From positions 1-31,070 of IMG/VR virus record IMGVR_UViG_3300013772_000037: 31,070 nucleotides of DNA. The stretch is one strand, 5' to 3'. Each line of letters opens with the position of its first letter. Position 1 is the first letter of the stretch. Source of the stretch: a virus. A program made the position numbers and the translations under genes. The notes below the pieces were generated by a model. The model was not told the DNA's origin and searched no databases. It worked only from the letters and a program-made list of their open reading frames with translations. Shown here one piece after another: positions 22,135-30,366 of the stretch.

Positions 22135-23370
22135 ATGCTAACTCCGATATCAAAAATAACTTTCACACAGCAAATCACGGCCAACTTCCCGAACAGGAAA
22201 GCCGTCATGGTTTACAACTTCGCACACGAATACAAGGTCGCTTCCTCATGGCGCGACCTTACCGATGACGGAGAGATCACTCTGCCGAAAAAAGTTACTG
22301 TTGTTGACCAGAACGGAAATCCAGTATGGGTAGGCGGCGACAATACAAACATTGGCGGATTTTCATCAACGCCGCCACTTTTCCTGCGCGGCGACAAGGT
22401 GAAAATAGAATGGGGGTACGCCTACTATGATAAAGCCGGCAATGAAATAGCCCCGCTGCAGCAAATCTTTACCGGGTACATTTCCGAGGTTACCAGCAAA
22501 AAACCATTTGTGATCAAGATACAGGACAATATGTACATCCTAAAACAGAACCCCGCTACCGGCGGAAACAATAACTTCTTTGCTGGAAGCAAGTACACCG
22601 TCGAATCGATGCTGGCAGAAATGATCAGCAACGCTGGCCTGCCATTCACAGTGAACAGGACTACCAGCACCTCGATCGGTGACTTTCGTGTACAGAACCT
22701 TACCATTTGCGAGGTGCTCAGCGAGCTGCAGAAACTTTGCCACTTTGAAGCCTATTTTAAAGGCAACGAACTGCGCATAGGTTCCCTGGTTTATTTCGAC
22801 AGCGACGCCGGCCCTGCACCATATTATAAATTCAAATTTCAACAGAATATTATAAGCGACGATCTGGACTACAAGCGCAAAGATGACGTGGTACTTTCGG
22901 CCATAGCAAAGAACACCATCGAAGAAACAACGGGCAAGACCACACGGGATGGCCATGCAAAAACAAAGAAGGTAAAGCTCGAGGTTTTGGTAACCTTCCG
23001 CAACGGCAACTCCACACCGACCTATTTCGTCGCATCCAAGGACAACCCTATCCCTGCAAATGAAGGCGGTGAGCGCCGTACATTTTTTTTCATGGGCGCA
23101 AAGACAACCGGTGAACTCGAGCAGCTGGCGACAGACCAGCTGAAGAAATATTACTATACCGGGTTCCGGGGCAAGTTTAAAACTTTCGGGATCCCTTTTA
23201 TGCAGTTTGGAAACAACCTCGACCTGATGGATGACGTGCTCCCGGAGCGCAATGGACGGTACAAAATAAAATCGGTGACTTACACCGGAGGAGTGCAGGG
23301 ACTGAGGCAGGAAATTGAACTGGACTTTTTGATCACGGCACTGGACAGCGCAGGCAAACCAATACAATGA
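22135..23370 (+). CDS. baseplate hub protein (late control gpD / Mu gp44-like)
   Basis: A 411-residue protein of the gp27-like hub fold. It has an early strand block (VMVYNFAHEYKVASSWRDLT), a LRGDKVKIEWGYAYYDKAGN segment, FTGYISEVTSKKPFVIKIQD (the GYI.... pattern that is typical of hub domains), a helical ESMLAEMISNAGLPFTV, and LSELQKLCHFEAYFKGNELR. The hub sits at the tail tip and holds the spike. The stop overlaps the spike gene start (ATGA). It follows the same order as in Mu and P2 relatives. Confidence 0.8.
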   Translation: MLTPISKITFTQQITANFPNRKAVMVYNFAHEYKVASSWRDLTDDGEITLPKKVTVVDQNGNPVWVGGDNTNIGGFSSTPPLFLRGDKVKIEWGYAYYDKAGNEIAPLQQIFTGYISEVTSKKPFVIKIQDNMYILKQNPATGGNNNFFAGSKYTVESMLAEMISNAGLPFTVNRTTSTSIGDFRVQNLTICEVLSELQKLCHFEAYFKGNELRIGSLVYFDSDAGPAPYYKFKFQQNIISDDLDYKRKDDVVLSAIAKNTIEETTGKTTRDGHAKTKKVKLEVLVTFRNGNSTPTYFVASKDNPIPANEGGERRTFFFMGAKTTGELEQLATDQLKKYYYTGFRGKFKTFGIPFMQFGNNLDLMDDVLPERNGRYKIKSVTYTGGVQGLRQEIELDFLITALDSAGKPIQ

Positions 23371-23939
23371 GCGATCGCAACATACAAGAATGCATCCAAA
23401 AGCTGGCAGGCACACACACCGACGACAAAGTGTACCTGGTAGCGGCAACCGTTGACTCGGTAGATATGCCCTCGAGGACATGCAACGTGACCACGATGAC
23501 CGGGAAGCAATCAACAGCCATCGAAGGCGTGAAACTCATGCCAGAGATCGATGATGGATTTTTGCTGATCCCAACCGTAGGCTCGACCGTTTTTTTAAGT
23601 TATTCGAATTACAATGTGCCCTTTGTTGCTCAATTTAGCGCGATCGACCAGGCGCTGATCATTTCAGGAAACAGCCAGCTATCCATCACCGACCAGAAAA
23701 TCCAACTCAATGACGGAAGCTATGGTGGCCTGATACAGATCCAAAAGCTCATCACGAAGATCAACAACCTGGAGAACCTGGTAAACGATTTGGCGGCCAA
23801 ATTTAACACGCATTCCCACATCCTGACACTAACCAGCGGGACTGGAACCGCGGCGCCGACAGCCGCACCCGAGACAAACGTACTAACACCAACACAGCAG
23901 ACGGACATAGAAAACCCGTTGATCACCCATGGCAAATAA
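23367..23939 (+). CDS. baseplate spike protein (gpV / Mu gp45-like)
   Basis: A 190-residue spike candidate. The N-terminal 85 residues form an OB-like domain (DKVYLVAATVDSVDMPSRTC, DDGFLLIPTVGSTVFLSYSN). A narrow repetitive beta part (SQLSITDQKIQLND) and a coiled helix (LITKINNLENLVNDLAAKFN) follow. The segment THSHILTLTSGTGTAAPTA has the HxH pattern near the tip that coordinates iron in P2-type spikes. It pierces the outer membrane on contraction. It overlaps the hub and the wedge gene by 4 and 11 bases. Confidence 0.8.
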   Translation: MSDRNIQECIQKLAGTHTDDKVYLVAATVDSVDMPSRTCNVTTMTGKQSTAIEGVKLMPEIDDGFLLIPTVGSTVFLSYSNYNVPFVAQFSAIDQALIISGNSQLSITDQKIQLNDGSYGGLIQIQKLITKINNLENLVNDLAAKFNTHSHILTLTSGTGTAAPTAAPETNVLTPTQQTDIENPLITHGK

Positions 23940-24240
23940 AACAAACCAAGACCTCGCTATAATAAACAACGACCTGATTATTTTAAACGGGGATTTTGCC
24001 ATTGCCGCCAGCGACGTACAGCACATTGATGACACTATAAACGCCTTTCCGGGATGGTGGAAAAATAACCCGGCGGATGGTGTCGGAATATTTCAATACC
24101 TGAATAGCGCAGGCCAGGAGCAAACGATAAAAAGAGCACTCATCCTGCAGCTAACATCCGACGGGTACCAGGTATCAAACCCCTCCGTAAGCACCGACGC
24201 TGCAGGCAATTTAAACATATCGCCCAATGCAACAATTTAA
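23929..24240 (+). CDS. baseplate wedge protein (gp25/Mu gp46-like)
   Basis: A 103-residue protein with the GPW/gp25 layout: an N-terminal strand NNDLIILNGDFAIAASDVQH, a helix DDTINAFPGWWKNNPADGVG (the L...GE..W-type turn of the family), a helix AGQEQTIKRALILQLTSDGY and a short end. It forms the first ring of the baseplate wedge. Its end overlaps the LysM-like gene by 14 bases. The adjoining J-like gene expected next is instead at 9444. Confidence 0.75.
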   Translation: MANKTNQDLAIINNDLIILNGDFAIAASDVQHIDDTINAFPGWWKNNPADGVGIFQYLNSAGQEQTIKRALILQLTSDGYQVSNPSVSTDAAGNLNISPNATI

Positions 24241-24544
24241 CGGGGTACAAGGGCAGAGCCTGATGGATGTATGCCTCAACACGTATGGGAGCCTTGACTT
24301 CTTTTTTAAGCTCCTTCGGGATAACGGAATTGCCTCCGCAAATTCCACAGTGATCACGGGGCAGGTATTTATCTGGGATGATAGCTTGGTACAGAACCAG
24401 CAAGTCAACCAGGCCTATGCCGCCAGTGGGATTATTTACGCCACCGAAATCGGAGCATCACAGCAAACATCCGGCGATGCAATTATAACGGAGGATGGGT
24501 TCTTTATAATCAGCGAAACAGGCGGGAATGTGATTGAACAATAA
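24227..24544 (+). CDS. LysM-like tail protein (tail protein X type)
   Basis: A 105-residue protein starting with GQSLMDVCLNTYGSLDFFFK, the (G.S..D.....YG....) entry of a LysM domain as in tail protein X that links hub and tube. It continues LLRDNGIASANSTVITGQVF. The end has a repetitive acidic element (DAIITEDGFFIISETGGNVI) also common in Bacteroidota fibre and tail genes. Binding to peptidoglycan or to the hub is inferred. It overlaps the wedge gene and is the last gene of this block. Confidence 0.7.
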   Translation: MQQFNGVQGQSLMDVCLNTYGSLDFFFKLLRDNGIASANSTVITGQVFIWDDSLVQNQQVNQAYAASGIIYATEIGASQQTSGDAIITEDGFFIISETGGNVIEQ

Positions 24545-24546
24545 GA

Positions 24547-24568
24547 GGGCCGCGTAAAGACGCAGCCC
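24547..24568 (+). terminator. stem-loop between tail and fibre blocks
   Basis: GGGCCGCGT (24547-24555) pairs with ACGCAGCCC (24560-24568), one mismatch, loop aaag. No T tract follows directly. It lies just after the stop of the LysM-like gene and before an A-rich leader. It may be a weak terminator or mRNA end stabiliser. Confidence 0.4.
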
Positions 24569-24643
24569 GGACTAACTGCTTTTAGAATAAATAAAGAAAA
24601 AGGAAGAAACAACAATAATAACAAAAATTCTTATAAAAACACT

Positions 24644-26377
24644 ATGAAAAAAATACTCATTTTTTTAACAACCCTGATCTGCAGCACCGCGGGATTTTCA
24701 CAGGTCAAGATCTCCGATATGCCGACATTTACCGGCAACCCCTCCGGGAGCTGGGTGCCAATCGTTGTCGCCGGCGTTAACCGGAAAATTGATGGTGTTT
24801 ATTTTGGGTATAATAAACTTGATCTCATTTTTAGGAAGATTGGCACCGACAGCTTATTCTCTACCATTAACGGCGTTAATACTTTTGTCACCATGATTGA
24901 CACCTCCACCGCAGGCAGTCAAAGTTTTAATTCAGTGACCGCAATTGGAAATACTTCTAACCAAAGTATCATAGTACACAACACAAACGGCATAGACGTT
25001 CAGGATGCAGGATTTCCTCATACTCATATGTACCCAAATGAGGTAGGCGTTGCGGACGTTCATAGTGTTTTCTTACACACAGCCAATATGGCCTATGTGA
25101 ATAATGGATTTACAAAATTTATTACGCCATTAGAAGGGACGCTAACTGTAAATAGCACGAATTCTTTTCCAAAAACTAGCGGCACGCTGGTCACATCCGT
25201 TGGAGGAAATACTGCCGATTCAAATGGTAATATATCATCCGCCGGTTCAGCCACCAAACTAACCACCGGAAGAACCATATCCATAACCGGGGACGTAACT
25301 TATACCAGCCCCGCCTTTGATGGTACTGCAAATGTTACCGCGGTCGGGACGGTTACTCAAATCAACGGCACCAACTTGTCCGGTTTAGGAACCGGCATAG
25401 TAAAAATTGCAGCCGGCATACCTGCTATTGCTGCCAATGGCACTGATTACTTATCCCAAACCGGAACCGCAACCGGCGTGACAAATAAAGCATTTACAAC
25501 GGGTAACTCAGCCGTGACACAGGCATTAACTGATAGCACAACTAACCTGGCAACAACCGCACAAATAAAACTGGACTCGATAAGAGCAGAACACATTTAC
25601 GGCGGACGGGTAGATAGTTCGCATTTATTCGTAAGAAACCTAAATTTAAAATACCCGCTAAGGGCCAACGCAACAAACGATACAGCGTACCTTAATCAAA
25701 GCTGGCTGGACAGCTCCAATCTTATTCTTACAACAACGGGATCATCCGGCGCGGCCAATATGAACCAGGCAACAAAGACTTTAAATATCCCCAATTATTC
25801 GGACAGTTCCACACGTAAAAGCAAAATCTATGGCCTTTTAGGGTCGCAGATAAAAGCAGAGCCTATAAGCGGCGACCTATCAATGCAGAGCAACGCGATT
25901 GCTTTAATCTCGGGTACAGCCCGATACATAGTGGTTTACCTACCCAGCCAGCAAACTATAACCGGTGTAAAATGGTTTCAATCTGTATTAGGTTCATATA
26001 CTGCAACTGGTTATAATGGGATCGCATTGTATTCTTTAAGTGGCGGCACTCTTACATTAATAGATTCAACTGTAAGAGACGGAACAATATGGCAGACCGC
26101 AGCCTCGGCGACCTGGGCCAGTAAGGCATTCCCGTCAACACATTTGCTTAATGCCGGAGTCTATGTTGTCGAACTACTTTATATAGAATCAGCACAAACA
26201 ACAGCCCCACAAGTAGGAGCTTACGCCAACGCCACTGCGGGGGCTACACAGATCGGAGATTTTACAAATAGCAATAAATTAAACAGCGCTGAAGTTAGCG
26301 CTACCCTCCCACATGCAACCATAGCGATGTCGGCACTTTCGGTCAGCGGTAACATGTTTTATGTCGGAGTTTACTAA
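24644..26377 (+). CDS. tail fibre-like protein with Sec signal peptide
   Basis: A 577-residue protein. Residues 1-19 are a Sec signal (KKILIFLTTLICSTAGFSQ). Then KISDMPTFTGNPSGSWVPIV is a typical fibre start, and residues about 205-265 contain fibre repeats (TTGRTISITGDVTYTSPAFD, GTVTQINGTNLSGLGTGIVK). The C-terminal 180 residues form a beta-rich tip domain with carbohydrate-binding style (YTATGYNGIALYSLSGGTLT). A signal peptide is unusual for a virion fibre assembled in the cytoplasm. The protein may be exported or surface-displayed, or the segment may be an N-terminal anchor. A-rich leader precedes the ATG. Confidence 0.7.
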   Translation: MKKILIFLTTLICSTAGFSQVKISDMPTFTGNPSGSWVPIVVAGVNRKIDGVYFGYNKLDLIFRKIGTDSLFSTINGVNTFVTMIDTSTAGSQSFNSVTAIGNTSNQSIIVHNTNGIDVQDAGFPHTHMYPNEVGVADVHSVFLHTANMAYVNNGFTKFITPLEGTLTVNSTNSFPKTSGTLVTSVGGNTADSNGNISSAGSATKLTTGRTISITGDVTYTSPAFDGTANVTAVGTVTQINGTNLSGLGTGIVKIAAGIPAIAANGTDYLSQTGTATGVTNKAFTTGNSAVTQALTDSTTNLATTAQIKLDSIRAEHIYGGRVDSSHLFVRNLNLKYPLRANATNDTAYLNQSWLDSSNLILTTTGSSGAANMNQATKTLNIPNYSDSSTRKSKIYGLLGSQIKAEPISGDLSMQSNAIALISGTARYIVVYLPSQQTITGVKWFQSVLGSYTATGYNGIALYSLSGGTLTLIDSTVRDGTIWQTAASATWASKAFPSTHLLNAGVYVVELLYIESAQTTAPQVGAYANATAGATQIGDFTNSNKLNSAEVSATLPHATIAMSALSVSGNMFYVGVY

Positions 26378-26386
26378 ACAAAAAAA

Positions 26387-28402
26387 ATGAAAAAAATATT
26401 TGTATTCACAGCGATTTTCTTATTTGTTTGCGCCCATGCCTTCTGCACGAACTGGTACTTTGCCGCATCCGGGAGCGATGCCGCTGCAGGAACCATCGGC
26501 GCCCCATGGCAAACCATTACAAAATTCAACTCAATAAACGGAAGTGAAGCCGCAAACGACTCCTTTCTTTTTAACCGCGCGGATATTTTTTATGGCGCGA
26601 TGATCATCGCCAGGTCTACCATTAACATCGGCGCGTACGGTACAGGAGTGAACCCGAACATAACAGGGTTTACAACGGTGAGCTCCTGGACCTCGATCGG
26701 AACCAACCTATGGGAAAGCTCGTCAGCAATGTCTACGCTGGCCACATGCACCCTGGTTACAATTAACGGAGTAAATATGGCCAATGGAAGATACCCAAAT
26801 ACCGGGTACCTCCCGTACCAAACTTTTACGACCTCCTCCATTACATCCAGCAGTCTAACCGGATCCCCGAATTGGAGTGGCGGAACCGCAGTAATAAGGA
26901 AAAATAATTACTTTACTGACAAAACCACGATCACATCACAGGCGACAACTGTATTAAATTTAGCGTCTAACCCTTCCGGGATAAGTGGCACCGCTAACTA
27001 TGGTTTTTTTATTCAAAACGACAGCCTTGCACTCGATACAACAGGGGAATGGTATTACAACCCTTCAACAAAAAAGCTAAGAATTTACAACACTACTTCG
27101 CCAACTAACGTACAAGCCACCACGCAGGATACGCTGGTTTACATGAGTGGCCGAAATTTTATCTCGTTCAGTAATATCAACTTCACAGGATCCAACACAG
27201 CAACCATACTTTTTAACACCTCCACAAACCTAACCGTTTTAAATTGCCAGCTTAACTATGCAGGAATCGACGCCATCCTTCAGAACGGCGCGAGCTCGGA
27301 CGCCCCGACTATACAAGGGAGCTACATAAATAACACCGGGAACAATGCTATTTTTTTGGGAGCGGGGGGCACCAACCATTATATCGGATTTGATACCATA
27401 AAGAACAACGCCACCATTCCAGGTACCGGGAGCTCGAGCGGATCTACCTATATCCCGATCACAGTAAATGCGCTGGGCACGATTGAAAATAACTGGATAG
27501 ACTCTTGCGGCCACCACGGCATTGTTTGGAATAATTCCAATGAAGACATAAGGAAAAACAAGGTGTCTAATTTCAACATGGTTAAAATAGATGGCGGCGG
27601 AATTTATAGCTATTTCGGGATAGTTAGTGGAGGGGGAAGCACAAGGACAAATCAAAAAGTTGATTCTAATATTATTTTAAACGGGATTGGATCAAACGTT
27701 GGAACCACAAATTCAGGGGCTCCGATCTGTCATGGCATATACCTGGACGGATTAACCTCAAGTGTAGAAGTTTACGGGAACACATGCGCCGCCAACGCTT
27801 TCTCCGGAATTTTCGTTAATAGCGCAGACTCATTGATAAATGTACACGACAATACCTGCTACGACAACGGAATCCAGTTTCTAGTTTACTCAACCGTTTC
27901 AACATTGCCAGATAAACTTTTAAGCGTTAAACACAATAAGTTTATTTCTAAAACCTCTACAGAGTACGCTGCCAGTTGGAATACATTCCAGGCCGTTACC
28001 GACATCTCAACATTCAGCACAGCGGCAAACACAGATACTAACTACCTGGCACGCCCTATCGACGACAATCTGACTATTCAAATTACCTCTAATAATTTTG
28101 TTTCGCAAAGTAACAACACACTTGCTCAATGGGTGGCTTATTCGGCATTTGATTCGCACTCATCTAAGTCACCAAAAACGATTAGCACAACAGCAGATCT
28201 CGACTTTGAATATAATTCTACAAGCTCACCCAAAACCGTCTCCCTTCCTTTTAATTACATGGACATAACCGGAGCGACATACAATGGATATGTTACCGTG
28301 CCAGCTTACGGATCATGGGTAGGCATTAAGAATGGAGCAATTATAGGAAGCCAGATAATAAACTTATACGGCAACTGGAAACTAAAAAACATTTTGCCGT
28401 GA
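26387..28402 (+). CDS. secreted right-handed beta-helix (pectate lyase-like) protein
   Basis: A 671-residue protein. Residues 1-18 are a Sec signal (KKIFVFTAIFLFVCAHA). It continues with WYFAASGSDAAAGTIGAPWQ, the standard entry of beta-helix polysaccharide enzymes (SGSD..GT...PW.TI). Many rung-like repeats follow in the middle (FISFSNINFTGSNTATILFN, NHYIGFDTIKNNATIPG, VYGNTCAANAFSGIFVN). The fold could be a depolymerase or fibre-associated enzyme that degrades or binds surface glycans. Catalytic residues cannot be assigned by eye. Its stop overlaps the GTG of the next gene (GTGA). With its neighbours it makes a set of three exported proteins. Confidence 0.7.
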   Translation: MKKIFVFTAIFLFVCAHAFCTNWYFAASGSDAAAGTIGAPWQTITKFNSINGSEAANDSFLFNRADIFYGAMIIARSTINIGAYGTGVNPNITGFTTVSSWTSIGTNLWESSSAMSTLATCTLVTINGVNMANGRYPNTGYLPYQTFTTSSITSSSLTGSPNWSGGTAVIRKNNYFTDKTTITSQATTVLNLASNPSGISGTANYGFFIQNDSLALDTTGEWYYNPSTKKLRIYNTTSPTNVQATTQDTLVYMSGRNFISFSNINFTGSNTATILFNTSTNLTVLNCQLNYAGIDAILQNGASSDAPTIQGSYINNTGNNAIFLGAGGTNHYIGFDTIKNNATIPGTGSSSGSTYIPITVNALGTIENNWIDSCGHHGIVWNNSNEDIRKNKVSNFNMVKIDGGGIYSYFGIVSGGGSTRTNQKVDSNIILNGIGSNVGTTNSGAPICHGIYLDGLTSSVEVYGNTCAANAFSGIFVNSADSLINVHDNTCYDNGIQFLVYSTVSTLPDKLLSVKHNKFISKTSTEYAASWNTFQAVTDISTFSTAANTDTNYLARPIDDNLTIQITSNNFVSQSNNTLAQWVAYSAFDSHSSKSPKTISTTADLDFEYNSTSSPKTVSLPFNYMDITGATYNGYVTVPAYGSWVGIKNGAIIGSQIINLYGNWKLKNILP

Positions 28403-28845
28403 GAAAACTACTCACCATATTACTACTTCTCTTATCGCTGCGGTCAAAAGAGCAGAGTTACGTATTACAATGGACAGCGTCCGGACAAGTGAAAGATAGC
28501 GTTCAACAAAGTACGGACAGCATTCATTTTTCCACCATTTCAGTTATTAATGGCGGCGTAGATAGCTGCGTGGTTCCTAACGCAACTTATTATTACCAGA
28601 TCAAAGCTAATACTTTAAAGAGTAATGTACTTCTTGTTACAGCAGTTCACGGCAAGATCAAAAATATTTCAGCCGTTCAATATGGTAGCAACTTAATAAG
28701 AGTATCGAGTAAAGAACCTGTAAAAATTTATAATTCGGTAGGGCAACTGCTTACTGAAGTAACCGGAGAAAGTTATGTGCAGGTATCGCACGGTATCTAC
28801 TTTATTGTGAGCGCAGATGATTCAAAAGAAATATTTATACAATGA
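28399..28845 (+). CDS. exported protein with FN3-like and T9SS sorting-like segments
   Basis: A 148-residue protein starting with GTG overlapping the previous stop. The N-terminus is a hydrophobic signal (RKLLTILLLLLSLRSKEQS). Residues 20-80 resemble an FN3-like domain (YVLQWTASGQVKDSVQQSTD, then TYYYQIKANTLKSNVLLV). Residues 88-148 resemble a type IX secretion (Por) C-terminal sorting domain: VKIYNSVGQLLTEVTGES, VSHGIYFIVSADDSKEIFIQ (the vyn..Gq...., G.Y.v pattern with a basic-strand end). If correct, the protein would be carried to the cell surface by the host T9SS. This is inference from the pattern. Confidence 0.6.
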   Translation: MRKLLTILLLLLSLRSKEQSYVLQWTASGQVKDSVQQSTDSIHFSTISVINGGVDSCVVPNATYYYQIKANTLKSNVLLVTAVHGKIKNISAVQYGSNLIRVSSKEPVKIYNSVGQLLTEVTGESYVQVSHGIYFIVSADDSKEIFIQ

Positions 28846-28958
28846 AAATGACATTCCTGTTTTTACTGCTAACCTGCGCTGGGTGCGCCGCTTCCAATAA
28901 AATACATTTCCAAAGAATTCATAAAAAGGAGTTTATTAAAAAGGAGGCACTTAAATAA
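28842..28958 (+). CDS. very small lipoprotein
   Basis: A 38-residue frame with ATG overlapping the previous stop (ATGA) and stop overlapping the next ATG (TAATG). Its sequence is a lipoprotein signal (KMTFLFLLLTCAG, Cys15 in C-A-G-C) plus a mature chain of about 24 residues with a basic tail (IHKKEFIKKEALK). It begins the lysis block, so an outer spanin or lysis helper is possible, but the mature part is too short to be sure. Confidence 0.6.
   Translation: MKMTFLFLLLTCAGCAASNKIHFQRIHKKEFIKKEALK
28941..28947 (+). promoter_or_regulatory. Shine-Dalgarno sequence for the following membrane protein
   Basis: AAGGAGG lies 10 bases before the ATG at 28958, inside the end of the small lipoprotein gene. 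It is a full match to the anti-SD core, which is uncommon in Bacteroidota genes and in this window, and may tune translation of the holin candidate. Confidence 0.45.
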
Positions 28959-29167
28959 TGGACAACAGTTTCACAAACCTGCTACTGGTAATGCTGATCA
29001 CCCTGATAGGGTATATCGGCAAAACGCTTTATTCTGAGTTGAAAGAGTTTTCAAAAAAGATTGAGGACATAATAATTGCGGATGTAAACACAAGGAAAGA
29101 TGTAGCGCAATTGCAAAAAGATGTTACTGATCACGAAGAGCGGATCATCGATTTAGAAAAAAAATAA
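28958..29167 (+). CDS. holin-like membrane protein with coiled coil
   Basis: A 69-residue protein with one membrane helix (FTNLLLVMLITLIGYIGKTL, residues 5-24) and a charged coiled-coil tail (KEFSKKIEDIIIADVNTRKD, VAQLQKDVTDHEERIIDLEK). This resembles small lysis accessory or holin proteins of the XhlA type. It is followed by another membrane protein, a spanin-like lipoprotein and a lysozyme, so it most likely belongs to the lysis set. Which of the two membrane proteins is the holin cannot be told by sequence. Confidence 0.65.
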   Translation: MDNSFTNLLLVMLITLIGYIGKTLYSELKEFSKKIEDIIIADVNTRKDVAQLQKDVTDHEERIIDLEKK

Positions 29168-29174
29168 AAATATT

Positions 29175-29405
29175 ATGGCACAAAAAAACATCTGGGAGCG
29201 CATAACGAGCGAAACTCCCCTGCTATTTAAACGGGTGATAAATATATCTCTCGCAGCTTCTGCAGCCTCCGTGGCGGTATTGGCCTCCCCCTGGCACATA
29301 TCGGCATACATTCACACGATCTGTGAGCACATAGCCGTGGCTGGAGTAATTGCTGCAGCGGTAAGTAAAACAACGGTTGTGGATCCAAACAAACCAACAG
29401 TATGA
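29175..29405 (+). CDS. holin-like membrane protein
   Basis: A 76-residue protein with two hydrophobic stretches (INISLAASAASVAVLASPW at 23-42 and HTICEHIAVAGVIAAAVS at about 47-64), separated by a short loop. Two short membrane helices and a small size are typical of class II holins. It precedes the spanin-like gene with ATGA overlap. Function inferred from shape and place in the lysis cassette. Confidence 0.65.
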   Translation: MAQKNIWERITSETPLLFKRVINISLAASAASVAVLASPWHISAYIHTICEHIAVAGVIAAAVSKTTVVDPNKPTV

Positions 29406-29890
29406 GAAAGTATTTTTTAATCGCTTTAATCGTGTGCGGGTGCGCAACCGCCAAAGACAACAAAGCCGTGAGCCGCGTAATAAGTAACCCTGCGCTAACG
29501 ACTAAAGTGGGCCGGGTTTGGGAACGCGCTAACCCCTGCACGGTTGATACCATAATTACTTTTAAAGATGGGGTCGCGACCGTAACTTATGATACGCTCC
29601 CCGTTAATACGATAGTTTACGATACCACGTTTAAAAAAATTCCTGTAACTGAATACAAAACGATTTTAAAGACCGTAAGCACAACCGATACTATCAAGGT
29701 AATGCAGACGGACACACGAAGATTATATCTGGCATTACAGGACAATGCAACCCTACAGGGCAAGTATGAACAGCTAACGCAGAGTTTCAGCGAAATCAAA
29801 AAGAGCTCCAATAAAAAAAGCTGGTACATAGGAGGATTGATAGCGGCGCTATTGGTGGGAATTTTCTTTAAGATTAAAAACATTATATGA
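29402..29890 (+). CDS. unimolecular spanin-like lipoprotein
   Basis: A 162-residue protein with an N-terminal lipoprotein signal (KYFLIALIVCG, Cys14 in V-C-G-C) and a C-terminal membrane helix (SWYIGGLIAALLVGIFFKIK, about residues 140-158). Between them is a periplasmic domain with predicted strands (VDTIITFKDGVATVTYDTLP) and a helical part (QDNATLQGKYEQLTQSFSEI). A lipid anchor at one end and a membrane helix at the other, in a lysis operon, is the architecture of unimolecular spanins (phage T1 gp11), which fuse or disrupt inner and outer membranes. Function is an inference from architecture. Confidence 0.65.
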   Translation: MRKYFLIALIVCGCATAKDNKAVSRVISNPALTTKVGRVWERANPCTVDTIITFKDGVATVTYDTLPVNTIVYDTTFKKIPVTEYKTILKTVSTTDTIKVMQTDTRRLYLALQDNATLQGKYEQLTQSFSEIKKSSNKKSWYIGGLIAALLVGIFFKIKNII

Positions 29891-30366
29891 CCGGAGATCA
29901 ATTAACACCCTCACCCAACTGCCTCGCCTTCATAATGAAAGAGGAAGGTTGTGTTTTACATTCGTATCAGGACAGCGCTGGCGTCTGGACAATTGGATGG
30001 GGCAGCACCATGTACAAAACCGGCAAGCGCGTAGGACCAGGTGAAACCATCACCCAGGCACAGGCCGACGATCTGCTCAGCTGGGAGATAGGCAACAAAT
30101 CTCCTTCAGTTTCGGCATTCACCAAAGGAGTTATCCTGACCCAAAATCAGTACGACATGCTGGTTGATTTTGCATACAATGCCGGCATCGGCGCCCTGCA
30201 GAATTCAACCCTTTTAAAAAAGCTCCGGTTCAATCCAAACGATTACAGCATACGCGACGAATTTGCCAAATGGAATAAGATCCACGTAAACGGAAAGGTG
30301 GAAATTTGCCCTGACCTAACCGGAAGGCGTAAGAGAGAAAGTGACATATACTTTACATTACGATGA
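29887..30366 (+). CDS. endolysin, GH24 lysozyme
   Basis: A 159-residue T4-type lysozyme. The catalytic set is visible: Glu20 in KEEGCVLHSYQDSAG, Asp29 in the same segment and Thr35 in VWTIGWGST. Later family blocks are present (LTQNQYDMLVDFAYNAGIGA, STLLKKLRF, GRRKRESDIYF). It cleaves peptidoglycan between NAM and NAG. No signal peptide is seen, so it would need a holin, two of which are encoded just upstream. It overlaps its neighbours on both sides by 4 bases. Confidence 0.95.
   Translation: MTGDQLTPSPNCLAFIMKEEGCVLHSYQDSAGVWTIGWGSTMYKTGKRVGPGETITQAQADDLLSWEIGNKSPSVSAFTKGVILTQNQYDMLVDFAYNAGIGALQNSTLLKKLRFNPNDYSIRDEFAKWNKIHVNGKVEICPDLTGRRKRESDIYFTLR

Noticed and set aside
22540-23514. 324-codon minus-strand frame opposite the hub gene
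   Set aside because: The plus frame has strong baseplate hub features and coupled neighbours; the minus product is Cys/Arg-rich with no domain.
24644-26377. Possible diversity-generating retroelement target in the fibre gene
   Set aside because: No reverse transcriptase gene and no repeated template region were found in the window.
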